NCBI GenBank assembly: GCA_016787725.1
Contig: JAEUTZ010000015.1
Coordinates: 124,001-188,000, forward strand
DNA length: 64,000 nucleotides
Source: Cyclobacteriaceae bacterium
GTDB taxonomy: Bacteria; Bacteroidota; Bacteroidia; Cytophagales; Cyclobacteriaceae
Reading direction: 5' to 3'
Within the stretch, counting starts at the first letter, position 1; every line of letters starts with the position of its first letter. Both the position numbers and the translations under genes were made by a program. Positions 34,256-42,138 of this stretch are shown here, in pieces. The notes below the pieces were generated by a model. That model was not told the DNA's origin. It saw nothing but the letters and a program-made list of their open reading frames with translations, and did no database searches.

Positions 34256-34282
34256 GAAAAATCACATGAAGTTAAATGTGAT
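34256..34282 (-). terminator. Terminator-like hairpin between the creatininase-family gene and the phosphorylase gene
   Basis: ATCACAT / ATGTGAT perfect 7-bp stem (34261-34267 and 34276-34282), 8-nt loop, followed on the minus strand by TTTTT. It sits only 6 bp from the phosphorylase ATG and could work as an attenuator rather than a full stop. Confidence 0.65.
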
Positions 34283-34297
34283 GCGTTTTAAGCAATT

Positions 34298-35059
34298 TTA
34301 GATGTATACGTCTTGCTTTGGAGTTTTGGCCACTTCTAAAAAAAACTGGGCAACTTTTTGGGTAACAGCTTTGAAGTATTTTTCTCCCTTTTCGGAAGTA
34401 GCCTGACGCGGATCGCCCACGCCTGTATCATTGGTTACTTGTGTCCACTTGCGTTCAGCCCAGGCCCAACCCTCTTGCATAGCTTTGAATCTAAATTTCT
34501 TTGCCTTTCCATCACCTGCTTCACTAAGCGGCCGCACCAGGGTTGGTCGCAAATACATAATCACACTGGTTTCCATTTCTCCAGCATGATCATCCTTGTT
34601 CACAAAGTACTCTTTTTGATCTACACTCTTATACCAATCGCAGGAACATAAAAACATGGCTGGAAATTTCAAGCCCAATTCCCGAATCATGGTTTTAAAG
34701 TCATTGCCACCATGACTGTTCAAGATAATCAACTTGTGAATCCCCTGCCGGTGCAATACTTCTACTATATCCCGCAGCACTGCAAATTGGGTAGACGGAT
34801 TCATATTCATATCCAACAACACATCAAACTGCCCGGTGTTTACCCCAAAAGGAATGGCCGGAAGCACAATCACTTTCGCTCCCTGCTCCCACGCCAGCCG
34901 TCCGCCTTCCGCAGCAATCTCTTCAGCCTCCATGATGTCGGTTCCGTACGGTAAATGATAATTATGGGCTTCGCACGCTCCCCACGGAAGGACTGCTACT
35001 TCAAACGAAGAGTCCTTGATGGTCTTCCAATTGTTTTCTGCAAGAATGTAAGGACGCAT
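34298..35059 (-). CDS. Creatininase-family metal-dependent amidohydrolase
   Basis: 253 residues. The signature LPWGACEAHNYHLPYGTDI (metal residues E30, H32, D41 by family pattern) and NSHGGND match the creatininase family, which includes creatinine amidohydrolases and FAPy and mycofactocin-type enzymes. Later DHAGEMETSVIMYLRP carries the remaining metal Glu/His block. Reaction uncertain: no creatine, pterin or riboflavin gene is nearby. ATG at 35059; 9 bp after the transglycosylase stop in the same direction. Confidence 0.88.
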   Translation of the reverse strand: MRPYILAENNWKTIKDSSFEVAVLPWGACEAHNYHLPYGTDIMEAEEIAAEGGRLAWEQGAKVIVLPAIPFGVNTGQFDVLLDMNMNPSTQFAVLRDIVEVLHRQGIHKLIILNSHGGNDFKTMIRELGLKFPAMFLCSCDWYKSVDQKEYFVNKDDHAGEMETSVIMYLRPTLVRPLSEAGDGKAKKFRFKAMQEGWAWAERKWTQVTNDTGVGDPRQATSEKGEKYFKAVTQKVAQFFLEVAKTPKQDVYI

Positions 35060-35068
35060 ATAACTTTA

Positions 35069-35998
35069 TTAAGATGGTAAAGCGATCTGATACGATTTCC
35101 CCTTTTTCACGGTAAGTCGATTTTGTCGCAACCAGGGATTATGTCTTTTCAGAATTTTATAATTGCTGCCTTGCTCCTTGGCAAAAGTGACAAGGTCAGG
35201 AATTGTTTCACTCACCTCAATATGACGCAAGGGCTCAGGATGATAGAGATGCTCCGCCTTGAGTTTAAACCCGTACTTATCCGGGTGTTCAAAAATTTCT
35301 TTTATCGCCAGTATGCGAAACACATACCGGGCCGTTTCATCATTTAAATGGGCATCGTAATAATTATCCACCTGCTGATCTTCCAGGTCGCTGCGGATAC
35401 CCGCAACGCCCCGGTTATAGGAAGCTGCCACCAACGTCCAGTTGCCGAATTTTTCATACGCCTTTCTGAGATACTTGCAGGCCGCTTCAGTCGACTTAAT
35501 GGGATCGTACCGTTGATCTACTTCCCTTGAAATCTCCAGGCCTAACTCCTTTCCTGAAGCTTCCCGGATTTGCCAATACCCCACTGCTTCTTTTGGTGAA
35601 ACCCCATTCATCAAACCACTTTCTATTAAGGGCAAGTACTTAAAGTCTTCGGGAATATCATGAGCCTTCAGGATTTCCGTGATCCGTGGAAGCCAGCGGT
35701 TCGCACGCTTCAATAAAAATAACGTACTGCTTTGCAGGTAGATGTTAACCTGCAACTCACGATCCAATCGCTCCATAACATCCGGTACCTGCAGGGGAGC
35801 AGGTTCACCCGCAAAGGAAATCTGCTCGGGCAAGTCGTAAGAAATTGCGACAAAAGGTTGCGCGGATTCCCGGATGGGGATGGGCTCCAAAGCTGGCTCC
35901 GATTCTTTCGTGCTGGTTCGGGCGGATTGGTCGAACAAAACATAAACAAGCAACAAGCCAATTGAAATCGGTGCCAGTAAATTTAAAAACCGCTGCAT
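35069..35998 (-). CDS. Membrane-anchored lytic transglycosylase (MltD-like)
   Basis: 309 residues. An N-terminal membrane anchor (about 5-22) and a linker are followed by the SLT domain: PLIESGL with catalytic Glu126, AVGYWQI, YDPIKSTEAACKYL and AASYNRG. A C-terminal LysM-like tail (HIEVSETIPDLVTFAKEQG ... LKRHNPWLRQNRLTVKKG) should bind peptidoglycan. It cleaves the glycan chain of murein in the periplasm to give 1,6-anhydro ends. ATG at 35998, immediately after the LOG-family stop. It is the start of a probable transcript with the creatininase-family gene. Confidence 0.9.
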   Translation of the reverse strand: MQRFLNLLAPISIGLLLVYVLFDQSARTSTKESEPALEPIPIRESAQPFVAISYDLPEQISFAGEPAPLQVPDVMERLDRELQVNIYLQSSTLFLLKRANRWLPRITEILKAHDIPEDFKYLPLIESGLMNGVSPKEAVGYWQIREASGKELGLEISREVDQRYDPIKSTEAACKYLRKAYEKFGNWTLVAASYNRGVAGIRSDLEDQQVDNYYDAHLNDETARYVFRILAIKEIFEHPDKYGFKLKAEHLYHPEPLRHIEVSETIPDLVTFAKEQGSNYKILKRHNPWLRQNRLTVKKGKSYQIALPS

Positions 35999-36000
35999 TG

Positions 36001-36756
36001 CTAAAAGTTTGGCGACAACAAATAGCGGGCGTAAAATTCGTCTATTACTTTAACGGCATCCTGGGGTGTGTCTACCAGATTAAAAAGTTCAAGGTCCTCT
36101 TCACTGATCATTCCCTCCGGAACCAACACCTTTTTTACCCACTCTACCCACCCGGCCCAGAACTTTTTTCCTACCAATACAATCGGGAAACGACCGATTT
36201 TTTTTGTTTGAATAAGCGTAAGCGCTTCCGTCAATTCATCCATCGTACCGAATCCACCCGGCATAATAATGAACCCTTGCGAATACTTGACAAACATCAC
36301 TTTCCTTACAAAGAAGTAATCAAAGGTGATCAACTTATCAGAATCAATAAAGGGGTTGCCCTTTTGTTCAAACGGAAGAAAAATGTTTAGTCCCACCGAT
36401 TTACCGCCCGCCCGTTTCGCACCTTTATTACCGGCCTCCATAATACCCGGGCCTCCCCCCGTTACCACGCCATAGCCATGGTTCACCAATTCGGCTGCTA
36501 TGTCCTCTGCGATTTTATAATACGGGTGGGTTGCCTTTACACGTGCTGATCCAAAAATGGTGACACAAGGACCAATTTTCGCAAGCTTTTCAAAACCTTC
36601 TACAAACTCGCTCATTACCTTGAAAATCATCCACGAGTCGGAACTTTTGATTTCGGCCCAATCTTTATCTTTAAATGCTTTGCGAATGCGATGTTCGTCT
36701 TCCAACACCTGATCAATCTCTTCGGTTGACTTTTTCTTTTTAACCTTAGATGCCAT
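36001..36756 (-). CDS. LOG-family Rossmann-fold protein (TIGR00730)
   Basis: 251 residues from the ATG at 36756; the open frame runs to a TTG at 36771, which I reject. Family motifs GGGPGIMEAGNKGA and PGGFGTMDELTE are present. LOG proteins hydrolyse cytokinin nucleotide monophosphates to the free base in plants and in some bacteria; many bacterial members are general nucleotide 5'-monophosphate phosphoribohydrolases. The N-terminus is Lys-rich (MASKVKKKKS). The start is 34 bp from the divergent GH130-like gene, and it is followed 2 bp later by the transglycosylase start. Confidence 0.92.
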   Translation of the reverse strand: MASKVKKKKSTEEIDQVLEDEHRIRKAFKDKDWAEIKSSDSWMIFKVMSEFVEGFEKLAKIGPCVTIFGSARVKATHPYYKIAEDIAAELVNHGYGVVTGGGPGIMEAGNKGAKRAGGKSVGLNIFLPFEQKGNPFIDSDKLITFDYFFVRKVMFVKYSQGFIIMPGGFGTMDELTEALTLIQTKKIGRFPIVLVGKKFWAGWVEWVKKVLVPEGMISEEDLELFNLVDTPQDAVKVIDEFYARYLLSPNF

Positions 36757-36790
36757 ACCTTTCTTCTTCAAAATTTTTTCAAGTTACTAA

Positions 36791-37930
36791 ATGAATTGTA
36801 ATTCCATGATGAGTCGGGCACGGACCGTGGTAGCATCGCTGACAAGCCTATTGATCGGTCTGACTTCCTGCGGTGTTCCGGACGAAAAAGGTGCTTTTGA
36901 TAACGACAGCACATGGGCCCTGCTGCCCTTTAATAAACTGAACGAGGTGAACCCCATCTTACAGGCAAGTGATGGCGTTTTTATATGCCCGATATTAAAG
37001 CAAGAAGTAAAATGGGAGGAAAAAGATGTGTTCAATCCTGCTGCCATTGTACGCAATGGGGCCATCTATCTTTTCTATCGGGCCGAAGATACGATTGGGA
37101 AGCATGCCGGCACTTCGCGTATTGGTTTGGCCATTGGTGCCGATGGGATTCATTTTACGCGTATGCGTGAACCTGTCTTATACCCGGCTGAAGATTTTAT
37201 GAAAGTATATGAATGGGAAGGCGGAATTGAAGATCCGCGCATCGTAGAAAGTGAAATGGGAACTTACATAATGACCTATACGGCATACGATGGAAAGACC
37301 GCCCGCTTATGTCTGGCCTCTTCCACTGACTTACTGAACTGGACGAAACATGGTCTGGTGCTGAAAAATCAATTTGTCGATCAGTGGAGCAAATCAGGCG
37401 CTATTGTTACTCGGCAACAGGGCAATAAAGTGATCGCAGAAAAAATAAATGGTAAATACTGGATGTACTTTGGTGATACGGACTTATTCGTTGCGGCTTC
37501 CGACAATCTGATTGAGTGGGAGCCGATCTTGGATGAGAATGGAAACCTGAAATCAGTGTTAGCACCACGACCGGGCATGTTTGACAGTCGCCTGGTGGAG
37601 AGCGGGCCCTTTGCCCTCCGCACAGAACATGGCATTTTACTTTTGTACAACGGAATGAATAAGGATGTGGATGGCGACCCGGGATTACCTCCGGGAGCCT
37701 ATTGCTCGGGACAGGCCTTGTTTGATTCGAATGATCCAACCCAGTTAATCGACCGAATGAACAATTACTTTCTCAAGCCGGATCAACCTTATGAAATCGA
37801 AGGACAGGTGAACCAGGTTTGTTTTATTGAAGGCCTGGTACCCTTTAATGGCCAATGGTTTCTATACTATGGAACTGCCGATTCAAAGATTGGTGTGGCA
37901 GTAATGAGCAATGTGCCCGATGCGCTTTAG
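36791..37930 (+). CDS. GH130-like glycoside phosphorylase/hydrolase lipoprotein
   Basis: 379 residues from the first ATG (36791; in-frame ATGs at 36806 and 36809 are also possible). Lipobox LTSC with Cys27 sends it to the membrane or cell surface. The fold is a five-bladed beta-propeller typical of GH130: DVFNPAAIVRNGAIYLFYRA, GGIEDPRI with the Asp proposed as the catalytic acid (D148), SGAIVT, GPFALRTEHGILLLYNG and WFLYYGTAD. Family members split mannosides, by phosphate or water. No susCD pair or other sugar enzyme is near, so it is not in a typical polysaccharide locus. The stop overlaps the convergent epimerase stop by 4 bp. Confidence 0.87.
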   Translation: MNCNSMMSRARTVVASLTSLLIGLTSCGVPDEKGAFDNDSTWALLPFNKLNEVNPILQASDGVFICPILKQEVKWEEKDVFNPAAIVRNGAIYLFYRAEDTIGKHAGTSRIGLAIGADGIHFTRMREPVLYPAEDFMKVYEWEGGIEDPRIVESEMGTYIMTYTAYDGKTARLCLASSTDLLNWTKHGLVLKNQFVDQWSKSGAIVTRQQGNKVIAEKINGKYWMYFGDTDLFVAASDNLIEWEPILDENGNLKSVLAPRPGMFDSRLVESGPFALRTEHGILLLYNGMNKDVDGDPGLPPGAYCSGQALFDSNDPTQLIDRMNNYFLKPDQPYEIEGQVNQVCFIEGLVPFNGQWFLYYGTADSKIGVAVMSNVPDAL

Positions 37931-38847
37931 GTTTTTTCGGTTTTGGATAACAACACCTTCAACGCCTCTTCCAGATTCGGATAGTTGAATTCAACTCCTG
38001 CTTGTTTAATTTTATCTGCTGAAATTTTACTGCCGTTAAGCACCATGCCCGCCATTTCTCCTATCAGCAACTTCAATACAAAGCCTGGGATGTTTGGCAA
38101 CCAAAGCGGACGTCTGATAGCTCTCGCAATCATGCGCGTCAATACCTGATTGGATATCCAGTGGCCGGAGACTGCATTGTATGCGCCTTTCATGGCATCA
38201 TTCTCCACAGCCTTAATGAACATGTTGCAAAGATCATCCAGGTGAATCCACGAAAGGTACTGTTGCCCTGTTCCTAACGGTGCCCCAACGCCCCAACGTA
38301 TGGGCTTAGCCATCTCCACCAACGCCCCGCCTTTCGCACTCAGGACAATTCCAATGCGAAGCTTCACCACACGGATATTGAGTAATGTGATTTTATCTAC
38401 TTCGCGCTCCCATTGTTGTGTAACCTGCGCCAGAAAATCAGCGCCTGGACTGGCTTCTTCATCCAGGACTTCGTCTCCCATTCCAAATCCATAATAACCA
38501 ATCGCTGATGCTGAAATTACCGCTTTGACCGAATGACGTGATGTTGTCAAATAGTGGCATAATAATGCAGAGGACTTGATACGGCTCTCCAGAATTTCCT
38601 GTTTGCGGGCGTGGGTCCATCGCCTATCGGCAACCCCTGCGCCCGCCAAATGAATGATGGCGTCTATTCCCTCCAACGCCTGTGGATCTAATGTCCCTTT
38701 GTCCAGATCCCATGTAAACGTTGGGACGTTGCCTGCCCGCTTTGAGCGACCAAGGTGAGAAACCTGGTAGCCTTTTTGCAAGAGGAGGTCTGTCAGGCGC
38801 GTGCCCACCAGGCCCGTAGCCCCGGTGATTAATACTTTTTTGGTCAT
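37927..38847 (-). CDS. TIGR01777-family epimerase
   Basis: 306 residues. NAD(P)-binding GATGLVG (8-14), then VSHLGRSK, IIHLAGAGVADRRWT and the C-terminal DUF1731 block (LPNIPGFVLKLLIGEMAGMV ... GVEFNYPNLEEAL). The family is related to NAD-dependent epimerases and to the cell-division inhibitor SulA-like annotations, but its real substrate is not known. ATG at 38847. Tail-to-tail overlap with the GH130-like gene; head-to-head with the coiled-coil protein gene 29 bp away. Confidence 0.9.
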   Translation of the reverse strand: MTKKVLITGATGLVGTRLTDLLLQKGYQVSHLGRSKRAGNVPTFTWDLDKGTLDPQALEGIDAIIHLAGAGVADRRWTHARKQEILESRIKSSALLCHYLTTSRHSVKAVISASAIGYYGFGMGDEVLDEEASPGADFLAQVTQQWEREVDKITLLNIRVVKLRIGIVLSAKGGALVEMAKPIRWGVGAPLGTGQQYLSWIHLDDLCNMFIKAVENDAMKGAYNAVSGHWISNQVLTRMIARAIRRPLWLPNIPGFVLKLLIGEMAGMVLNGSKISADKIKQAGVEFNYPNLEEALKVLLSKTEKT

Positions 38848-38853
38848 TATTAG

Positions 38854-38861
38854 TAGCTTTG
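38854..38861 (+). promoter_or_regulatory. Probable -7 element of the exported coiled-coil protein gene
   Basis: TAGCTTTG, exact TAnnTTTG, 15 bp before the ATG at 38877. It lies in the 29-bp gap to the divergent epimerase gene, so the two promoters must be nearly back to back. Confidence 0.42.
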
Positions 38862-38876
38862 AAACATCATAACATC

Positions 38877-39575
38877 ATGAACATGAATAAGTTTTTTCTT
38901 TTGATGCTCCTGGGGTTGACTGGTGGCCCGGCCTTGAGTCAAACCGTTACTGTAAATAAACAAAATGAAAAAGTAAAGAGTGAAACTATTGAAGTATTTG
39001 CTACCGAACTGGAGGGCAAAAAAGCAGATATTGAAAATGCCTGGGTTCGTTTTTTAAAGGATATGGGGAAGTTGAAACAAATCGGTAATCCGATGTCGGT
39101 TAGTGAACCGGTCATCAATGGAACCGTCTTTAGCAAAGGCGTGGTGTATGCCGACAGCAAAGGGGATGAAAAAAAGACTACCGTTTGGGCGGGAATCAAT
39201 CCCACAGAATGGGATGAAAAAGATCAAACCTATGCCAAACGCGAATTGCAAAAGTTGGTGTACCAGTTTGGCGTTACTTTTTACCGCGATCAGGTTCAGA
39301 AAGAAATCGATGAGACGCAACAAGCGCTGGATGCCGTTGAAAAACAACAGCAGCGCATGGTAAATCAAAATAAAGATTTAACGCTGAAGCTAAGCAACAA
39401 CGAACAGGAAAGGATTCAACTGGAAAAAACCCTGGAGAACAATAAACTCGAAAATGCTGCACTGATCATTCGATTAAATAATAATAAAAAGGCGCAGGAC
39501 TCTCTGGTGAACGTCAATGTTCAGATCAAAAAAGTGATGGAAACTCAAAAAGAAAAATTGAGGAAGATCAATTAA
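38877..39575 (+). CDS. Exported protein with C-terminal coiled coil, unknown function
   Basis: 232 residues from the ATG at 38877 (a TTG is open upstream, and an ATG at 38883 is also possible). Signal peptide MNMNKFFLLMLLGLTGGPALSQ, a compact domain (about 25-130, with WVRFLKDMGKLKQIGNPM and KKTTVWAGINPTEWD), and a long coiled coil (about 135-232) rich in Gln, Glu, Asn and Lys with regular leucine spacing. It is not recognised. The stop is directly abutted by the convergent lipoprotein gene. Confidence 0.82.
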   Translation: MNMNKFFLLMLLGLTGGPALSQTVTVNKQNEKVKSETIEVFATELEGKKADIENAWVRFLKDMGKLKQIGNPMSVSEPVINGTVFSKGVVYADSKGDEKKTTVWAGINPTEWDEKDQTYAKRELQKLVYQFGVTFYRDQVQKEIDETQQALDAVEKQQQRMVNQNKDLTLKLSNNEQERIQLEKTLENNKLENAALIIRLNNNKKAQDSLVNVNVQIKKVMETQKEKLRKIN

Positions 39576-40124
39576 CTACTTTGTTCGCCATTGCCTTGTT
39601 GCCTTATCAAAGAAAGTATACTCATCCGGAAACTCAATGTACTCCACACCGTTAGAGTATTTCGTTTCATAGGGTTTCAGCGATTCACCCCGAACCAACT
39701 TATCAAAGAGTATCATTTCGCGTTTAGCCAGCGTATCGGGAACCATCTTCCAGGTACGGAATACCTCCTCGTAATCCGTAACCTTATCTTCCTTCAAAAT
39801 AAACTTTCCTCCGGTAGCCACACGCTTATCGACCAGGCTGGGAGCCCTGCGGCTTACGAGGAAGTAGTGAGACGTTCCATCCTTGTAGTAGGCGTCAAAT
39901 TTGTGCAGACGAGCCTGCTCCTGGTAAAATGAATCATAGGCCGTATAAAAGCGCTCATCAAAGCTTAATCCTTCTGGAGCGCGGCCGAGATAACGGATTA
40001 TTTTCCCCATCATTTCATCCTGCTGTTGCGGGGTGAGGTAGGCGCTAACCTCATAATTATTTTTAGAACTGCACGCGCCAGCAAGTAGCAGTACTGCAAT
40101 TATTCCAGCCGATCGTTGCTTCAT
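39576..40124 (-). CDS. Lipoprotein of unknown function
   Basis: 181 residues from the ATG at 40124, chosen because it begins a lipoprotein signal with lipobox LAGAC (MKQRSAGIIAVLLLAGACSS); the open frame runs 60 bp further and overlaps a terminator. The mature part is mixed alpha/beta with many aromatic residues and no cysteine besides the lipidated one. I do not recognise a family. The upstream hairpin terminator of the next gene separates it from that transcript. Confidence 0.82.
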   Translation of the reverse strand: MKQRSAGIIAVLLLAGACSSKNNYEVSAYLTPQQQDEMMGKIIRYLGRAPEGLSFDERFYTAYDSFYQEQARLHKFDAYYKDGTSHYFLVSRRAPSLVDKRVATGGKFILKEDKVTDYEEVFRTWKMVPDTLAKREMILFDKLVRGESLKPYETKYSNGVEYIEFPDEYTFFDKATRQWRTK

Positions 40125-40130
40125 CTTGTA

Positions 40131-40166
40131 AAAATAGGAAGACCCGTCTTTCGACAGGTCTTCCAT
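40131..40166 (-). terminator. Terminator after the surface lipoprotein gene
   Basis: GGAAGACC / GGTCTTCC 8-bp stem (40137-40144 and 40157-40164), followed on the minus strand by TATTTTTAC. It lies 27 bp after the stop of the gene ending at 40193. Confidence 0.82.
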
Positions 40167-40192
40167 CCTAAAAATAAACCCCAAATAATTTC

Positions 40193-41974
40193 TTAATAGG
40201 CCGCGTTCAAAGGTTGGAACTCAGCCCAGCCATCCGTCCAGTCCGTGGCACCAAAGGCACCGCGGAATGTACCGGTGGTATTAAAGAAACTGTTTCCTGT
40301 AAACTTGCCATCACTGAAGCTGGCCCCTGAATTTAAGTTATTGGCTCCTGCCACGCCTGTCACTAAAGCAAAGTTAGGATTCGATGAATAGCTTGAAGAG
40401 GTCTGAGCACCCCAGAACAAGGATGCCGATACACCCAGATCCGTATACGTGGTTGCAGCGGTCACGTTATTAAATGTAGTGTTGCCATTATTCGTCCAAT
40501 AAGCAGCAATGGCAGTTGCATCTCCTCCGGATAACCCGGTTGCAAACAACGCATCTGAAGCCGTAGTTGTACTGCCCGTACCCGCGGTGGAAGGGATACC
40601 CAATACGTTATTAGAATGTTTGCCGGCACCATTTGTCAGGTTTGTAAGCGTACCGGCATCATCAATCCGAAGCCCGACACGGTACCCGGCAAAGAAGGAA
40701 TTAAAGATGGAAATCGCGGACCTTCTGCGAATATGAAGTGCATTCTGATAATTTCCTGAAATGCTGCGGCTCTGAATATCACGAGGACCTAATACTGTAA
40801 TGTTAGAGAAGATACCACGCGTACATCCACTCGATGTTGTATCATCGCACAACCCAACAATAGCATTTCCATTAGCCTGGTTGTCACTTTCAAAAGCATT
40901 TGACCCTGACTGATCCGCGAAGAAAGGATTGCGCACCACCAACCCAAACTGGACATTGCCTCCCCAGCCGAAATCCGTATCAAAGTCATCATCCCAGGTA
41001 GATAAGGAAACCAAATACTTGCCATTCACAGTGCCGCCAAACCACTCAAAGCCATCATCGCCACCGAAGGAAACTTGTACGTACTCAATGGTGGTTCCAT
41101 TTCCAACACCCCCCATGGTAAGACTGTTGGTTTCATTGTTCGGTGTTAACTCAATACCCGCATATTCAATACGCACATATTTCAACGAACCCGAGTTTTC
41201 ATTTGCGTTGGTAGCAGGTGTTCCGCCATCGGCTGCAACCGTACCAAAATTTTGCGTGGGCGTAATCCCCTCAATAGCAGGTTTGGCAGTTTGATTTACA
41301 AATGCATTCCCTAACATCACGATTCCACCCCAATCACCCCGATCTCTTTCACCAACCGCCTGAGCAGAGGTAAACACAATCGGATTGGCGGCCGTTCCTT
41401 CAGCGATCAGCTTTCCACCGGGCTGTACTATCAAGGTAGCCTTCGTTGCCTTGTCACCTTTGATAATCGTTCCGGCAGGTACCGTTAACGTAACTCCGCT
41501 GGGAATGAATACCTGTCCTTTCAGCAAGTAAGGCTTGCTAGCGTCCAGGGTTTGGGTTGCAAGCGTTCCTTGTAAGCTAATGACCGGGTCACCCACGGTA
41601 ATAACAAAGTTTGAAATGGCTGAAGGGAAATTCTTGGCATCGATTACCTGAAAGGAAACAACGATTTTTGAACCAATCACGGCATTTTCGGGAATGGTAT
41701 ATTCAAAAGGAATCGGAGTATTCAGGTCTGTGGTAGTAAGATCCTGGGTATCAAATTCCGTTCCGTCAGCATAAATAACAAGATCTATGGCCCCGTTAGG
41801 AGCTGTTATGGTTAGGTTGGCAGTAACAACACCACCGGGAATATTCTGAGCTGCAGTAGGATCTACGGCCACTGTTGGGGCAGCCCCTATTTCATCATCG
41901 TCCTCACAGCTTTGGAACACCAAAAGCGATGCTATTGCGAGGAAAAACGCAAATAGTTTAAGTGTTTTCTTCAT
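40193..41974 (-). CDS. Probable surface lipoprotein with beta-helix domain, partner of the TonB receptor
   Basis: 593 residues from the ATG at 41974. Lipobox FQSC with C23 is followed at once by EDDDE, the acidic export signal that in Bacteroidota sends lipoproteins to the outer leaflet. An Ig-like region (about 40-140) is followed by a pectate-lyase-like right-handed beta-helix (about 140-420, with GVTLTVPAGTIIKGDKATK and DRGDWGGIVMLGNAFVN), then GGDDGFEWFGGTV and a C-terminal region. It is downstream of the TonB receptor, but a terminator lies between and it has its own promoter. Such pairs suggest capture of a ligand at the cell surface; ligand unknown. Confidence 0.85.
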   Translation of the reverse strand: MKKTLKLFAFFLAIASLLVFQSCEDDDEIGAAPTVAVDPTAAQNIPGGVVTANLTITAPNGAIDLVIYADGTEFDTQDLTTTDLNTPIPFEYTIPENAVIGSKIVVSFQVIDAKNFPSAISNFVITVGDPVISLQGTLATQTLDASKPYLLKGQVFIPSGVTLTVPAGTIIKGDKATKATLIVQPGGKLIAEGTAANPIVFTSAQAVGERDRGDWGGIVMLGNAFVNQTAKPAIEGITPTQNFGTVAADGGTPATNANENSGSLKYVRIEYAGIELTPNNETNSLTMGGVGNGTTIEYVQVSFGGDDGFEWFGGTVNGKYLVSLSTWDDDFDTDFGWGGNVQFGLVVRNPFFADQSGSNAFESDNQANGNAIVGLCDDTTSSGCTRGIFSNITVLGPRDIQSRSISGNYQNALHIRRRSAISIFNSFFAGYRVGLRIDDAGTLTNLTNGAGKHSNNVLGIPSTAGTGSTTTASDALFATGLSGGDATAIAAYWTNNGNTTFNNVTAATTYTDLGVSASLFWGAQTSSSYSSNPNFALVTGVAGANNLNSGASFSDGKFTGNSFFNTTGTFRGAFGATDWTDGWAEFQPLNAAY

Positions 41975-41998
41975 GGTTTCAATTTTTAGTTTCGGGAC

Positions 41999-42028
41999 CA
42001 AAATTAGGTCAGTCATTTCCCGTATCAA
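41999..42028 (-). promoter_or_regulatory. Promoter of the surface lipoprotein gene
   Basis: Minus-strand TAATTTTG (42006-41999), exact TAnnTTTG, with TTG (42028-42026) 19 bp upstream. It gives a leader of about 20 nt. Separate expression from the TonB receptor gene is therefore likely. Confidence 0.6.
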
Positions 42029-42091
42029 TTAGGGGTGGTTTAACAATTCATTACCTCAGTGTTAAGGTCTTCATGTTATGTTAACAAAAGT

Positions 42092-42119
42092 AAAAAACCC
42101 GTTTGGCAACGGGCTTTTT
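42092..42119 (-). terminator. Terminator after the TonB receptor gene
   Basis: CCCGTT / AACGGG 6-bp stem (42098-42103 and 42108-42113) with TGGC loop, flanked by T runs on both strands. In the minus direction TTTTTT follows directly. It lies 20 bp after the receptor stop. Confidence 0.85.
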
Positions 42120-42138
42120 AATCACAAAGTCAGCAATA

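Noticed and set aside
35845-36390. 181-codon plus-strand open frame across the transglycosylase and LOG-family genes
   Set aside because: It lies antisense to two well-supported genes and has no domain or promoter.
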